A stretch of 64,000 nucleotides of DNA from Flavobacterium luminosum (GTDB lineage: Bacteria; Bacteroidota; Bacteroidia; Flavobacteriales; Flavobacteriaceae): NCBI RefSeq assembly GCF_023635005.1, contig NZ_JAMLJM010000005.1:151505-215504 (forward strand), given 5' to 3'. The translations under genes were made by a program, and so were the position numbers. The notes under the pieces are model-generated. The model was not told the origin of the DNA and did no database searches. It saw nothing but the letters and a program-made list of their open reading frames with translations. Positions 23,363 through 31,202 of the stretch are shown piece by piece (within the stretch, counting starts at the first letter, position 1; the number at the start of each line of letters is the position of its first letter).

Positions 23363-24445
23363 ATGGAAAATAGTAAAGATTTAAGAAAATGGTTAGACGA
23401 TTTTCAGTTGTCACATCCATTAGTCATAGCAGGCCCTTGTAGTGCAGAAACAGAAGAACAAGTATTAGAAATCGCTCATGAATTAAAGGATTCTGACGTC
23501 AGTATATTTAGAGCAGGAATTTGGAAGCCTAGAACACGTCCCGGCGGCTTTGAAGGTGTGGGAGCCATTGGATTACCCTGGTTACAAAGAGTAAAAAAAG
23601 AAACGAGAATGCTCATCGCTACAGAAGTGGCTACAGCCGAACATGTAAAATTAGCTTTGGCACACGATATAGACATTTTGTGGATTGGAGCCCGAACCAC
23701 TGTAAATCCTTTTGCCGTACAAGAAATTGCCGATGCATTACAAAATACAGATAAAATAGTATTATTAAAAAATCCAGTCAATCCAGATTTGTCGCTTTGG
23801 TTAGGAGGTTTAGAGCGTTTGTATAATGCCGGAATTAAAAAGTTGGGAGTTATTCATCGAGGTTTTTCTACTTATGAAAAAACCAAGTACAGAAATAATC
23901 CAGAGTGGCAAATAGCTATTGATTTGCAAAGTAAATTTCCGGATTTACCGCTCATTTGTGATCCTTCCCACATCACCGGTAAGAGGGATATGATACAAGA
24001 AGTGTCGCAACAAGCGTTAGACTTAAATTACGATGGTTTAATTATTGAGACGCACTGTAATCCAGATAAAGCATGGAGTGATGCTGCCCAACAAGTAACC
24101 CCTTCTTCGCTGAAACAAATGTTTGTGGAACTAAAAGTACGTAAAGAAACTGATTCTGAGGATGATTATAGTGTGAGGCTTTCCAAGTTAAGAATGCAGA
24201 TAGATGATTTAGATGCCAAATTACTTGAAATTTTAGCCATGCGAATGAAAGCTGCAGATTCGATTGGGTTATTAAAAAAAGAAAAAAACGTAGCCATTCT
24301 TCAAAACAATCGTTGGAACGAAATTTTAGGAAGAATGATTTTAGAAGGGGAAGAAAAAGGGCTTAGCGAAGAGTTTGTTTTGAAATTATTTAAAGCAATT
24401 CATCAGGAGAGTATTAATCATCAAGAAAAAGTTTATAAAAATTAA
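23363..24445 (+). CDS. Bifunctional 3-deoxy-7-phosphoheptulonate synthase / chorismate mutase
   Basis: This 360-residue fusion begins with a beta-type DAHP synthase (PLVIAGPCSAETEEQ near residue 19; RPGGFEGVG; ICDPSHITGKRD) and ends with an AroQ chorismate mutase domain (RLSKLRMQIDDLDAKLLEILAMRM, about 270-360). It therefore covers the first step of the shikimate pathway and the branch step to prephenate, which the neighbouring pheA uses. In related genomes an aminotransferase and prephenate dehydrogenase commonly sit between these two genes. They are absent here. Confidence 0.95.
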   Translation: MENSKDLRKWLDDFQLSHPLVIAGPCSAETEEQVLEIAHELKDSDVSIFRAGIWKPRTRPGGFEGVGAIGLPWLQRVKKETRMLIATEVATAEHVKLALAHDIDILWIGARTTVNPFAVQEIADALQNTDKIVLLKNPVNPDLSLWLGGLERLYNAGIKKLGVIHRGFSTYEKTKYRNNPEWQIAIDLQSKFPDLPLICDPSHITGKRDMIQEVSQQALDLNYDGLIIETHCNPDKAWSDAAQQVTPSSLKQMFVELKVRKETDSEDDYSVRLSKLRMQIDDLDAKLLEILAMRMKAADSIGLLKKEKNVAILQNNRWNEILGRMILEGEEKGLSEEFVLKLFKAIHQESINHQEKVYKN

Positions 24446-24500
24446 CAACTTATAATGTTTTTTTATACTTTCGTCCAAACTTTAAAACTAATTATAGACA

Positions 24501-25022
24501 ATGAAAAAAATTATTTTTTTAATGACTATTTTTTTCGGTTTAGTTGCGAATGCTCAAACTGATAAAATTTTCAAGCACAACGGGGAAGAAATCAATGGTA
24601 AAGTAATTAAAGTAGAAGAGTACACTCTTGTTTTTAAATACGATGGCGAAGACACAGAAAACACTTTAAGTAAGTATGCAGTAGAAAAAGTTGTATACAA
24701 AAGTGGTCGTGTAGAGCAAATGACTGACAAAATCGTAGTGAACGGAGAAGACGATTGGGAAAAAGTAGTTATTCTTGAAGATAAAGCATACATTGCTGGA
24801 TTGAAAAAAGGAGATGAAGTGAGAGGTAAAACAGGATTAATTAATTTCCAAACAGGAAATACAGGAGATAAAAAAGCTGAGAAAAAACTAAAAATGGACG
24901 CAGCTAAAATAGGTTGTCCGTTTATCCTGTTAACAGCAGATAAAACTACTGTTGGAGCTAATTCTAATGCTTTGGGAGGTTCTCAAGCGATTAAAAAAGG
25001 AATTGGATATAAATACAACTAA
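24501..25022 (+). CDS. Uncharacterised secreted protein
   Basis: This 173-residue protein has a clear signal peptide (MKKIIFLMTIFFGLVANAQ, cleavage after NAQ). The mature part begins TDKIFKHNGEEINGKVIKVEEYTLVFKYDGE, a pattern of short beta strands seen in many small Bacteroidota proteins that start with a repeated hydroxyl- and charge-rich beta motif. No catalytic residues are apparent. I do not recognise a named family. It stands alone between the pheA operon and rsgA and has its own terminator. Confidence 0.75.
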   Translation: MKKIIFLMTIFFGLVANAQTDKIFKHNGEEINGKVIKVEEYTLVFKYDGEDTENTLSKYAVEKVVYKSGRVEQMTDKIVVNGEDDWEKVVILEDKAYIAGLKKGDEVRGKTGLINFQTGNTGDKKAEKKLKMDAAKIGCPFILLTADKTTVGANSNALGGSQAIKKGIGYKYN

Positions 25023-25044
25023 TAATCCAAAACAAGAAAAAATT

Positions 25045-25070
25045 AAGGCTGCTTTTATGCAGCCTTTTTT
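25045..25070 (+). terminator. Terminator after the secreted protein gene
   Basis: AAGGCTGC (25045-25052) pairs with GCAGCCTT (25059-25066), with Ts to 25070. Confidence 0.85.
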
Positions 25071-25087
25071 ATTCTCTAAAGAAGCAA

Positions 25088-25095
25088 TATCTTTG
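25088..25095 (+). promoter_or_regulatory. Promoter -7 element for rsgA
   Basis: TATCTTTG (25088-25095) is a full TAnnTTTG match, only five bases before the rsgA ATG. The transcript would be leaderless or nearly so. Confidence 0.6.
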
Positions 25096-25100
25096 CATCT

Positions 25101-26069
25101 ATGACAGGAATCGTTTATAAATCTACTGGAAGTTGGTACACCGTTAAAACGGAAGAAAATCAATTTCTGGAATGCCGAATCAAAGGAAAGTTCCGAATCA
25201 AAGGAATCAAAAGTACTAATCCCATTGCTGTAGGAGATGTAGTTGATTATGAGTTGGATACTTCCGCTGATGTAACAGTAGGGATAATAACGAATATTCA
25301 TGATCGGAAGAATTATATTGTCCGAAAATCAGTAAATCTTTCCAAACAAACTCATATCATTGCGTCTAATATAGATACCGTTTTTTTGCTGGTAACTATT
25401 AATAACCCAGTAACGACTACCAGTTTTATCGATCGTTTCTTAGTAACGGCAGAGGCTTACGGTATTGAAGCCGTTTTGGTTTTTAATAAAATTGATACTT
25501 ATGACGAAGCCGCTTTAGACGAGCAGTTGTACCTTCAATATATTTATTCAACAATCGGATACAAATGTTTAAGAGTTTCGGCTATCGAAGGCAAAGGAAT
25601 AGAGGAACTGAAATCTTTGATGAAAGATAAAGTATCAATGTTTTCTGGACATTCTGGAGTAGGTAAGTCAACTTTGGTTAATGCCTTAGAACCATCTCTG
25701 AACTTGAAAACCAAAGAGATTTCAGATTCGCATTCGCAAGGACAGCATACGACTACTTTTGCTGAAATGTTCGATTTAAGTTTTGGTGCGAAAATTATAG
25801 ACACACCGGGTATTAGAGGATTTGGTGTTGTCGATATGGAAAAACAAGAAATTGGGGATTATTTCCCTGAGTTTTTCGCTTTAAAAGACCAATGTAAATT
25901 TAACAACTGTCTTCACAAAGAAGAACCACATTGTGCGGTTAAGGAAGCTTTGGAGAATGATGATATTGCTTGGTCAAGATATAAAAGTTATATACAAATC
26001 CTAGAAGGAGAAGACGAACATTATCGTTCAGATATCTACGGAGATGGGAAAAACACAAACGAAGAATAA
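25101..26069 (+). CDS. rsgA: Ribosome small subunit-dependent GTPase A
   Basis: RsgA (322 residues) is a circularly permuted GTPase that helps late 30S assembly. An N-terminal OB-fold (GIVYKSTGSWYTVKTEENQFLECRIKGKFR) is followed by the permuted G motifs: FNKID (G4), then GHSGVGKSTL (G1, about 184-193) and DTPGIRGFG (G3). The C-terminal zinc module has the Cys and His residues of CKFNNCLHKEEPHCAV. The start is fixed by the family N-terminus. It overlaps dtd by one base (TAATG). Confidence 0.97.
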   Translation: MTGIVYKSTGSWYTVKTEENQFLECRIKGKFRIKGIKSTNPIAVGDVVDYELDTSADVTVGIITNIHDRKNYIVRKSVNLSKQTHIIASNIDTVFLLVTINNPVTTTSFIDRFLVTAEAYGIEAVLVFNKIDTYDEAALDEQLYLQYIYSTIGYKCLRVSAIEGKGIEELKSLMKDKVSMFSGHSGVGKSTLVNALEPSLNLKTKEISDSHSQGQHTTTFAEMFDLSFGAKIIDTPGIRGFGVVDMEKQEIGDYFPEFFALKDQCKFNNCLHKEEPHCAVKEALENDDIAWSRYKSYIQILEGEDEHYRSDIYGDGKNTNEE

Positions 26070-26521
26070 TGAGAGCAGTAATTCAAAGAGTTTTGCAGGC
26101 TTCGGTAACTGTCAAGGGGAACAGTATTGCCTCCATACAACAAGGATTACTGGTACTGATCGGGATTGAAGATGCCGATACTCAGGAAGATATTAATTGG
26201 TTAACAGCTAAAATTGCCAATCTCAGAATTTTTGGGGACGAGAATGGTGTTATGAATTTATCTGTCAAAGAAATTGATGGAGAAATGATTGTAGTGAGTC
26301 AATTTACATTACATGCTTTAACCAAAAAAGGAAATCGACCAAGTTATATCAAAGCATCAAAGCCTGAGATAGCTATTCCGCTTTATGAAGCCTTTGTACA
26401 ACAGATGGAGAGAGAATTGGGGAAAGCAATTCAAACCGGTCAGTTTGGTGCCGATATGAAAGTATCTTTACTCAATGATGGACCAGTAACTATAATTATT
26501 GATACTAAGAATAAAGAATAA
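26069..26521 (+). CDS. dtd: D-aminoacyl-tRNA deacylase
   Basis: DTD (150 residues) hydrolyses D-amino acids and glycine mischarged on tRNA. MRAVIQRVLQASVTV is the standard start. The two active-site motifs are SQFTLHA (residues 78-84) and NDGPVTII near residue 136. Its start codon overlaps the rsgA stop codon, so the two translation-quality genes are translationally coupled. Confidence 0.97.
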   Translation: MRAVIQRVLQASVTVKGNSIASIQQGLLVLIGIEDADTQEDINWLTAKIANLRIFGDENGVMNLSVKEIDGEMIVVSQFTLHALTKKGNRPSYIKASKPEIAIPLYEAFVQQMERELGKAIQTGQFGADMKVSLLNDGPVTIIIDTKNKE

Positions 26522-26541
26522 AAACAAACAATAAACAACGA

Positions 26542-28440
26542 ATGAAACTAACTAAAATGATGTTGCTAATAAATTTTTTATTGGCCGCTCCAGTTTTTCC
26601 CCAAGATTTAACTACTACGGTTTTAGGGATTCCAGCAGAACTTAAAGAAAATGCTAATAGTGTCATACGAAATCAAGAAGTGTCTGTTGAAATTAAATCC
26701 ATATCACAAATGGTAATTAAAACACTTAAAACTATTACTGTTTTTAACGAATATGGAATACGAAATATTGATGCTGTTGAGTATTTCGATCAAACTACAA
26801 CGATAAAAAATATAGAGGCCATTGTTTATGATTCTCTAGGCAAAGAACTTAAGAAAATTAAACGAAAAGATTTTAGTGATTATAGTGTTGCTGGAGACGC
26901 CTCGGATGTTTCTGATACCAGAGTACTAAAATTAAATTACACCCCTACAGAATATCCTTTTACTATTGTTTATCAGAGTGAAGTACAAACTTCGAATACA
27001 GCATTTATCCCTACTTGGTATCCAATAGACGATTATTTTGAAAGTGTTCAGAGATCGGTATTCAAGATTAGTTATCCATCTCATCTAGGTTTTAAGTATA
27101 AAGAAATGGATTTTGGCGACAAGAAAATTGTAAAGCATGAAACAACCAATTCTTTGCAATATTCTATTGAAAATTTGGTAGCAGAAAAACATGAAGAGTA
27201 TGCACCATCGAAACCGGTTCATGTTTTGTTTGGTTTAGATAAATTTATGTTAGAAGGAGTGGAAGGTAGTGCTAAATCTTGGAAAGAATTTGGATTATGG
27301 ATGAATGAAAAACTTTTGAAAGAAAGTACAGAGCTTCCTTTAGAAACACAAAATAGAATAAAAACTTTAGTAGCAAATGAGACAGATCCTCTTAAAAAGG
27401 CTGCAATTGTTTATCGTTTTGTACAAAATAAAACCAGATATGTTAGTATTCAATTAGGTATTGGAGGTTGGAAACCTATGCCTGCTAAAAATGTAGATCG
27501 TTTGGGATACGGTGATTGTAAAGCATTGAGTAATTATACTAAAGCATTGTTAGATGTAGTAGGAGTACCCTCTTATTATACAGTGATTTATGGTGGAGAG
27601 AGGAGAGATATTTTGGAGGATTTTGTTTCGATGCAGGGTAATCATGCTGTTTTATCGTTGCCCTACAAAAATAAAATGATTTTTTTAGAATGTACCAGTC
27701 AGACTCAAGCTTTTGGTTTTGAAGGTGATTTTACCGATGATAGAGTCGCCTTGTTAATCAAACCTGAGGGAGGAGAATTGGTAAGAACCAATAAGTATAT
27801 AGATAAAGACAATGCCCAAGTAACCAATGGTAAAATTGTCATACACGAAGATGGCTCGATGAAAATGGAAGCACAGATTAGCTATACTGGTATTCAATAT
27901 GATACAATGACACGATTTGAGTTACTTCCATTAAAAGAAACCAAAGATCATTATAAGGAAAGATGGTCATATGTGAATAACTTAACAATTGATGATCTTC
28001 GATTTGTTAATGATAAAGAGAATGTTAAGTTTAATGAAACTATAAAAATCAGTGTCCCTGAGTTTGTAAAAAAAACAGGAGCAGATAAAATGCTTTTGTT
28101 AAATGTTTTAAATCAAAATTATAAAACGCCACAACGATACAGAAACAGGAAAAAACAGTTTGAAATAGATAAAGGATATTACGATGAAGATATCATCGAC
28201 ATCGAGTTGCCACAATCTGAAAAAGTTATTGCTAAGCCTGAGAATGTAAATTTGGAAACAAAATTTGGGACGTACAGCACAGAAATACTATTTTTAGAGG
28301 CAAATAAAATACAATACAAAAGAAAATTACTCATAAAGAAAGGACTTTATAGTGTAGAAGAATATGAAGAATTTAGAAAATTCAGAGAACAAATAGCCAA
28401 AAATGATAATTCCAAATTAGTATTACAATCAAACAAATAA
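26542..28440 (+). CDS. Secreted DUF3857/transglutaminase-domain protein (first of two)
   Basis: This 632-residue protein has a signal peptide (MKLTKMMLLINFLLAAPVFPQ), an N-terminal DUF3857 domain (about 55-220) and a transglutaminase-like core. That core starts near 270 with PLKKAAIVYRFVQNKTRYVSIQLG and has YGDCKALSNYTKALLDVVGV as the Cys-containing motif (Cys near 330). A C-terminal beta domain follows. Such proteins are exported and common in Bacteroidota; their activity is unproven. A related gene follows after five bases, so the two form a pair. Confidence 0.88.
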   Translation: MKLTKMMLLINFLLAAPVFPQDLTTTVLGIPAELKENANSVIRNQEVSVEIKSISQMVIKTLKTITVFNEYGIRNIDAVEYFDQTTTIKNIEAIVYDSLGKELKKIKRKDFSDYSVAGDASDVSDTRVLKLNYTPTEYPFTIVYQSEVQTSNTAFIPTWYPIDDYFESVQRSVFKISYPSHLGFKYKEMDFGDKKIVKHETTNSLQYSIENLVAEKHEEYAPSKPVHVLFGLDKFMLEGVEGSAKSWKEFGLWMNEKLLKESTELPLETQNRIKTLVANETDPLKKAAIVYRFVQNKTRYVSIQLGIGGWKPMPAKNVDRLGYGDCKALSNYTKALLDVVGVPSYYTVIYGGERRDILEDFVSMQGNHAVLSLPYKNKMIFLECTSQTQAFGFEGDFTDDRVALLIKPEGGELVRTNKYIDKDNAQVTNGKIVIHEDGSMKMEAQISYTGIQYDTMTRFELLPLKETKDHYKERWSYVNNLTIDDLRFVNDKENVKFNETIKISVPEFVKKTGADKMLLLNVLNQNYKTPQRYRNRKKQFEIDKGYYDEDIIDIELPQSEKVIAKPENVNLETKFGTYSTEILFLEANKIQYKRKLLIKKGLYSVEEYEEFRKFREQIAKNDNSKLVLQSNK

Positions 28441-28445
28441 CAAAC

Positions 28446-30452
28446 ATGAAAAACTTTTTTATTATTCTTTCAATTTTAGCGACATCAGGGGGATTTTCGC
28501 AAAAAGTTGAGTTAGGAAATGTAACGGTTCAAGAACTCGAAGAAAAAAAACATCCAAAGGATACTTCTGCCGTAGCTGCCATTTTATTTAAAAAGGGTAC
28601 CACGCAATTCGTATATAATTCCACCAAAGGTTTTTCCACCGAGACTAAAGTGGATATCAAAATTAAAATTTATAAAAAACAGGGATATGATTGGGCTAAC
28701 CATGCAGTAAGATATTATTTGGAAGGTTCTTCAAAGGAATCCTTATATTTTTCTAATGCAGTCACGTATAATTTAGTGAATAACAAAATCGTTAAGACTA
28801 AACTTAAAAGTGATGGAGAATTCGATGAAAAAGTTTCTCGATTCTGGGGACAAAAGAAAATTATGATGCCAGATGTAAAAGAAGGCAGTATTATCGAGTT
28901 CAGTTATAAATTAATCTCTCCTAATTATGGAAGCTTTAAAGATTGGGATTTTCAAACCTCAATTCCTATCAATTATTGTGAATATACTACCTATATTCCT
29001 GAGTATTTTAAATACAATACCCATATTAAAGGACATTTGACTCCTAAAGTAGAGTTAGATCAAAGAGAGAATAATTATCAAGGAACCTACCAAGAAATGG
29101 TTAATAGTGCAGGTGGTTTTAGATCTGAAAGAGGTACTTATAATATAAAATTTCAGGAAAGTATTGCAAAGTACACTATTAGTAATGTGCCAGCTTTAAA
29201 GGATGAAAATTTTGTAAACAATATTAGTAATTACATGGTTATCTTACAGCATGAGTTATCTTCTGTGAGAATGCCGGAAAGACCGTTTGAAAATTACTCA
29301 ACAGATTGGGAGACGATTTGTTCTAAGATTTACCAATCGGATAGTTTTGGTTCAGAGTTGTCTAAAACAGGATACTTTGAAAACGAGATAAATCAGTTAT
29401 TAAACGGAGTTACAGTTAAGGATCAAAAAATAGGTTTGATTTTCAGTTATGTAAAAGAATACATGAATTGGAACGGTTACCATGATTATTATTGTCACGA
29501 CGGCGTTAAAGAAGCTTTTAAAAAGAAATCAGGAAATGTTGCTGAAATTAACCTAATGCTAGTAGCAATGTTGCGTTATGCTGGGATTGAAGCGAATCCA
29601 ATTTTGGTGAGTAGTCGTTCTAATGGAATAGCTTTATATCCAAGTCGTAATGCCTTCGATTACGTTATCGCAGGTATCGAAATAGAAAATGATGTAATTC
29701 TTTTAGATGCAACGGATAAAAATAGTGTGCCGGATGTTTTACCGCACAGAGCCATCAACTGGAATGGTAGACTTATTAGAAAAAATGGATCTTCTACTAG
29801 TGTTAATCTTTCTCCTAAATTTATTTCGAAAGAAGCTACCAATATTATGGCTAACTTGACTTCTGAAGGTATTGTTGAAGGAAAAATTTTCATACAAAAA
29901 AATGCTCATGATGCTTTTAACTTTAGAAGTAAGTATGGAAAAGTTAACACCGATAATTATCTCGAAATTTTAGAAAAAAGATACGGGAACGCTGAGATAT
30001 CTGAATATAAAGTAGATAATAAAACAGATTTGTCTAAGCCTGTCATCGAAACATTTTCTTTTAAAACCAATAATGAGATCGAAAAAGTGGCGGACAAATT
30101 ATATATTTCTCCTTTATTTTTCTTTGTGATGAGTGAAAATCCTTTTAAGCAAGAAGTAAGAGATTATCCTATCGATTTCTCATACCCAGATCAAGATAAA
30201 TTTTTATCTATAATCAATATTCCTGATGGTTATGTAGTAGAATCAATTCCAACTTCTGCTAATTTGATTTTTGGAGATGATATTGCAGGATTTAAATATA
30301 TAATCAATACTAACGGAAAACAAATTCAAGTAACTTCAGTTCTAGATATTAAAACAAATATCATTTCACCAGAAGATTATGCTGATTTTAAAATGTTTTT
30401 CAATGAAATTGTAAAAAAACAAACCGAAAAAATAGTTCTAAAAAAAGCTTAA
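28446..30452 (+). CDS. Secreted DUF3857 protein (second of two), degenerate transglutaminase core
   Basis: This 668-residue paralogue of the preceding gene has a signal peptide (MKNFFIILSILATSGGFSQ) and a DUF3857 region (KVDIKIKIYKKQGYDWANHAVRYY...). The transglutaminase-like segment reads KEAFKKKSGNVAEINLMLVAMLRYAGIEANPIL. Here the usual GDCKD-type Cys is replaced by SGNVAEIN, so it is probably not catalytic. A substrate-binding or structural role with its neighbour is possible. It ends one base before the MazG-like gene. Confidence 0.85.
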   Translation: MKNFFIILSILATSGGFSQKVELGNVTVQELEEKKHPKDTSAVAAILFKKGTTQFVYNSTKGFSTETKVDIKIKIYKKQGYDWANHAVRYYLEGSSKESLYFSNAVTYNLVNNKIVKTKLKSDGEFDEKVSRFWGQKKIMMPDVKEGSIIEFSYKLISPNYGSFKDWDFQTSIPINYCEYTTYIPEYFKYNTHIKGHLTPKVELDQRENNYQGTYQEMVNSAGGFRSERGTYNIKFQESIAKYTISNVPALKDENFVNNISNYMVILQHELSSVRMPERPFENYSTDWETICSKIYQSDSFGSELSKTGYFENEINQLLNGVTVKDQKIGLIFSYVKEYMNWNGYHDYYCHDGVKEAFKKKSGNVAEINLMLVAMLRYAGIEANPILVSSRSNGIALYPSRNAFDYVIAGIEIENDVILLDATDKNSVPDVLPHRAINWNGRLIRKNGSSTSVNLSPKFISKEATNIMANLTSEGIVEGKIFIQKNAHDAFNFRSKYGKVNTDNYLEILEKRYGNAEISEYKVDNKTDLSKPVIETFSFKTNNEIEKVADKLYISPLFFFVMSENPFKQEVRDYPIDFSYPDQDKFLSIINIPDGYVVESIPTSANLIFGDDIAGFKYIINTNGKQIQVTSVLDIKTNIISPEDYADFKMFFNEIVKKQTEKIVLKKA

Positions 30453-30453
30453 T

Positions 30454-30780
30454 ATGAATATCAAAAACGCACAATTAGAAGTTGATAATTGGATCAAAGA
30501 ACACGGAGTTCGTTATTTTAATGAGTTAACCAATATGGCACAACTTACTGAAGAAGTAGGTGAAGTAGCCCGAATTATTGCGCGTAGATATGGCGAACAG
30601 TCGGAAAAAGAAAGTGATAAAAACAAAGACTTAGGCGAAGAGCTAGCCGATGTAGTTTTTGTAGTTTTATGTTTAGCCAACCAAACGGGAGTTGACTTAC
30701 AGGCAGCCTTCGACAAGAAAATGGATTTAAAAACCAAACGCGATCACGATCGTCATCATAATAATAATAAACTTAAATAA
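30454..30780 (+). CDS. MazG-like nucleotide pyrophosphohydrolase
   Basis: This 108-residue all-alpha NTP pyrophosphatase has the metal-binding pattern LTEEVGEVARIIARRYGE followed by LGEELADVVFVVLCLANQTGVDL (EExxE...ExxD). Single-domain members hydrolyse nucleoside triphosphates such as dCTP or modified nucleotides; the substrate cannot be read from sequence. It begins one base after the DUF3857 gene and is followed by a heptad-repeat intergenic tract. Confidence 0.9.
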   Translation: MNIKNAQLEVDNWIKEHGVRYFNELTNMAQLTEEVGEVARIIARRYGEQSEKESDKNKDLGEELADVVFVVLCLANQTGVDLQAAFDKKMDLKTKRDHDRHHNNNKLK

Positions 30781-30874
30781 GGTTTATGGCAAAAGGTTAT
30801 AGGTATAAGTTCACTTGTTGATGTTGAGAATTTTTTACCATAAACCTTTTACCATAAACCTTTTACCCATAAAA
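30781..30874. repeat. Inverted pair of degenerate heptanucleotide repeats
   Basis: The right half (30833-30874) is six consecutive 7-mers: TTTTACC, ATAAACC, TTTTACC, ATAAACC, TTTTACC, CATAAAA. The left half (30781-30829) is the same family in the opposite direction: GGTTTAT, GGCAAAA, GGTTATA, GGTATAA, GTTCACT and two more. The whole gap between the MazG-like and SMR genes is built of these units. Similar tracts lie inside aroA. Confidence 0.75.
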
Positions 30875-30875
30875 T

Positions 30876-31202
30876 ATGAACTGGATTTTACTAATCATAG
30901 CCGGATTATTTGAAGTCGGTTTTGCTAGTTGTTTAGGTAAAGCCAAAGAAACTTCAGGTCAAACTATGTGGTTTTGGTATTTAGGTTTTTTAGTCTGTCT
31001 AACCATCAGCATGGTGCTATTAGTAAAAGTAACCAAAGATATTCCAATTGGGACAGCATATGCCGTTTGGACAGGAATTGGAGCTGTAGGAAGTGTTTTA
31101 GTCGGAATTTTTATTTTCAAAGAACCGGCAACTTTCTGGCGAATTTTCTTTCTAATGACATTAATTGTCTCTATCGTTGGATTAAAATACGTTTCTGAAT
31201 AA
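30876..31202 (+). CDS. SMR-family small transporter (SugE/Gdx-like)
   Basis: This 108-residue protein has four predicted membrane helices. The conserved Glu in helix 1 (LIIAGLFEVGFASCLGKAKE, Glu13) and the TAYAVWTGIGAVGSVLVGI signature near residues 60-78 mark the SMR superfamily. The GLFEVGFA and YAVWTGIG forms favour the guanidinium-exporting Gdx/SugE branch over EmrE. Its stop codon overlaps the aroA start by one base. Start ATG at 30876 follows directly on a heptad-repeat tract. Confidence 0.85.
   Translation: MNWILLIIAGLFEVGFASCLGKAKETSGQTMWFWYLGFLVCLTISMVLLVKVTKDIPIGTAYAVWTGIGAVGSVLVGIFIFKEPATFWRIFFLMTLIVSIVGLKYVSE

Noticed and set aside
30781..30874. Possible CRISPR array
   Set aside because: The units are seven bases with no unique spacers and occur in both directions. 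This is a short-period repeat.
30968..31198. 76-residue ORF inside the SMR gene
   Set aside because: Same strand, shifted frame. The SMR protein has clear helices and motifs in the other frame.
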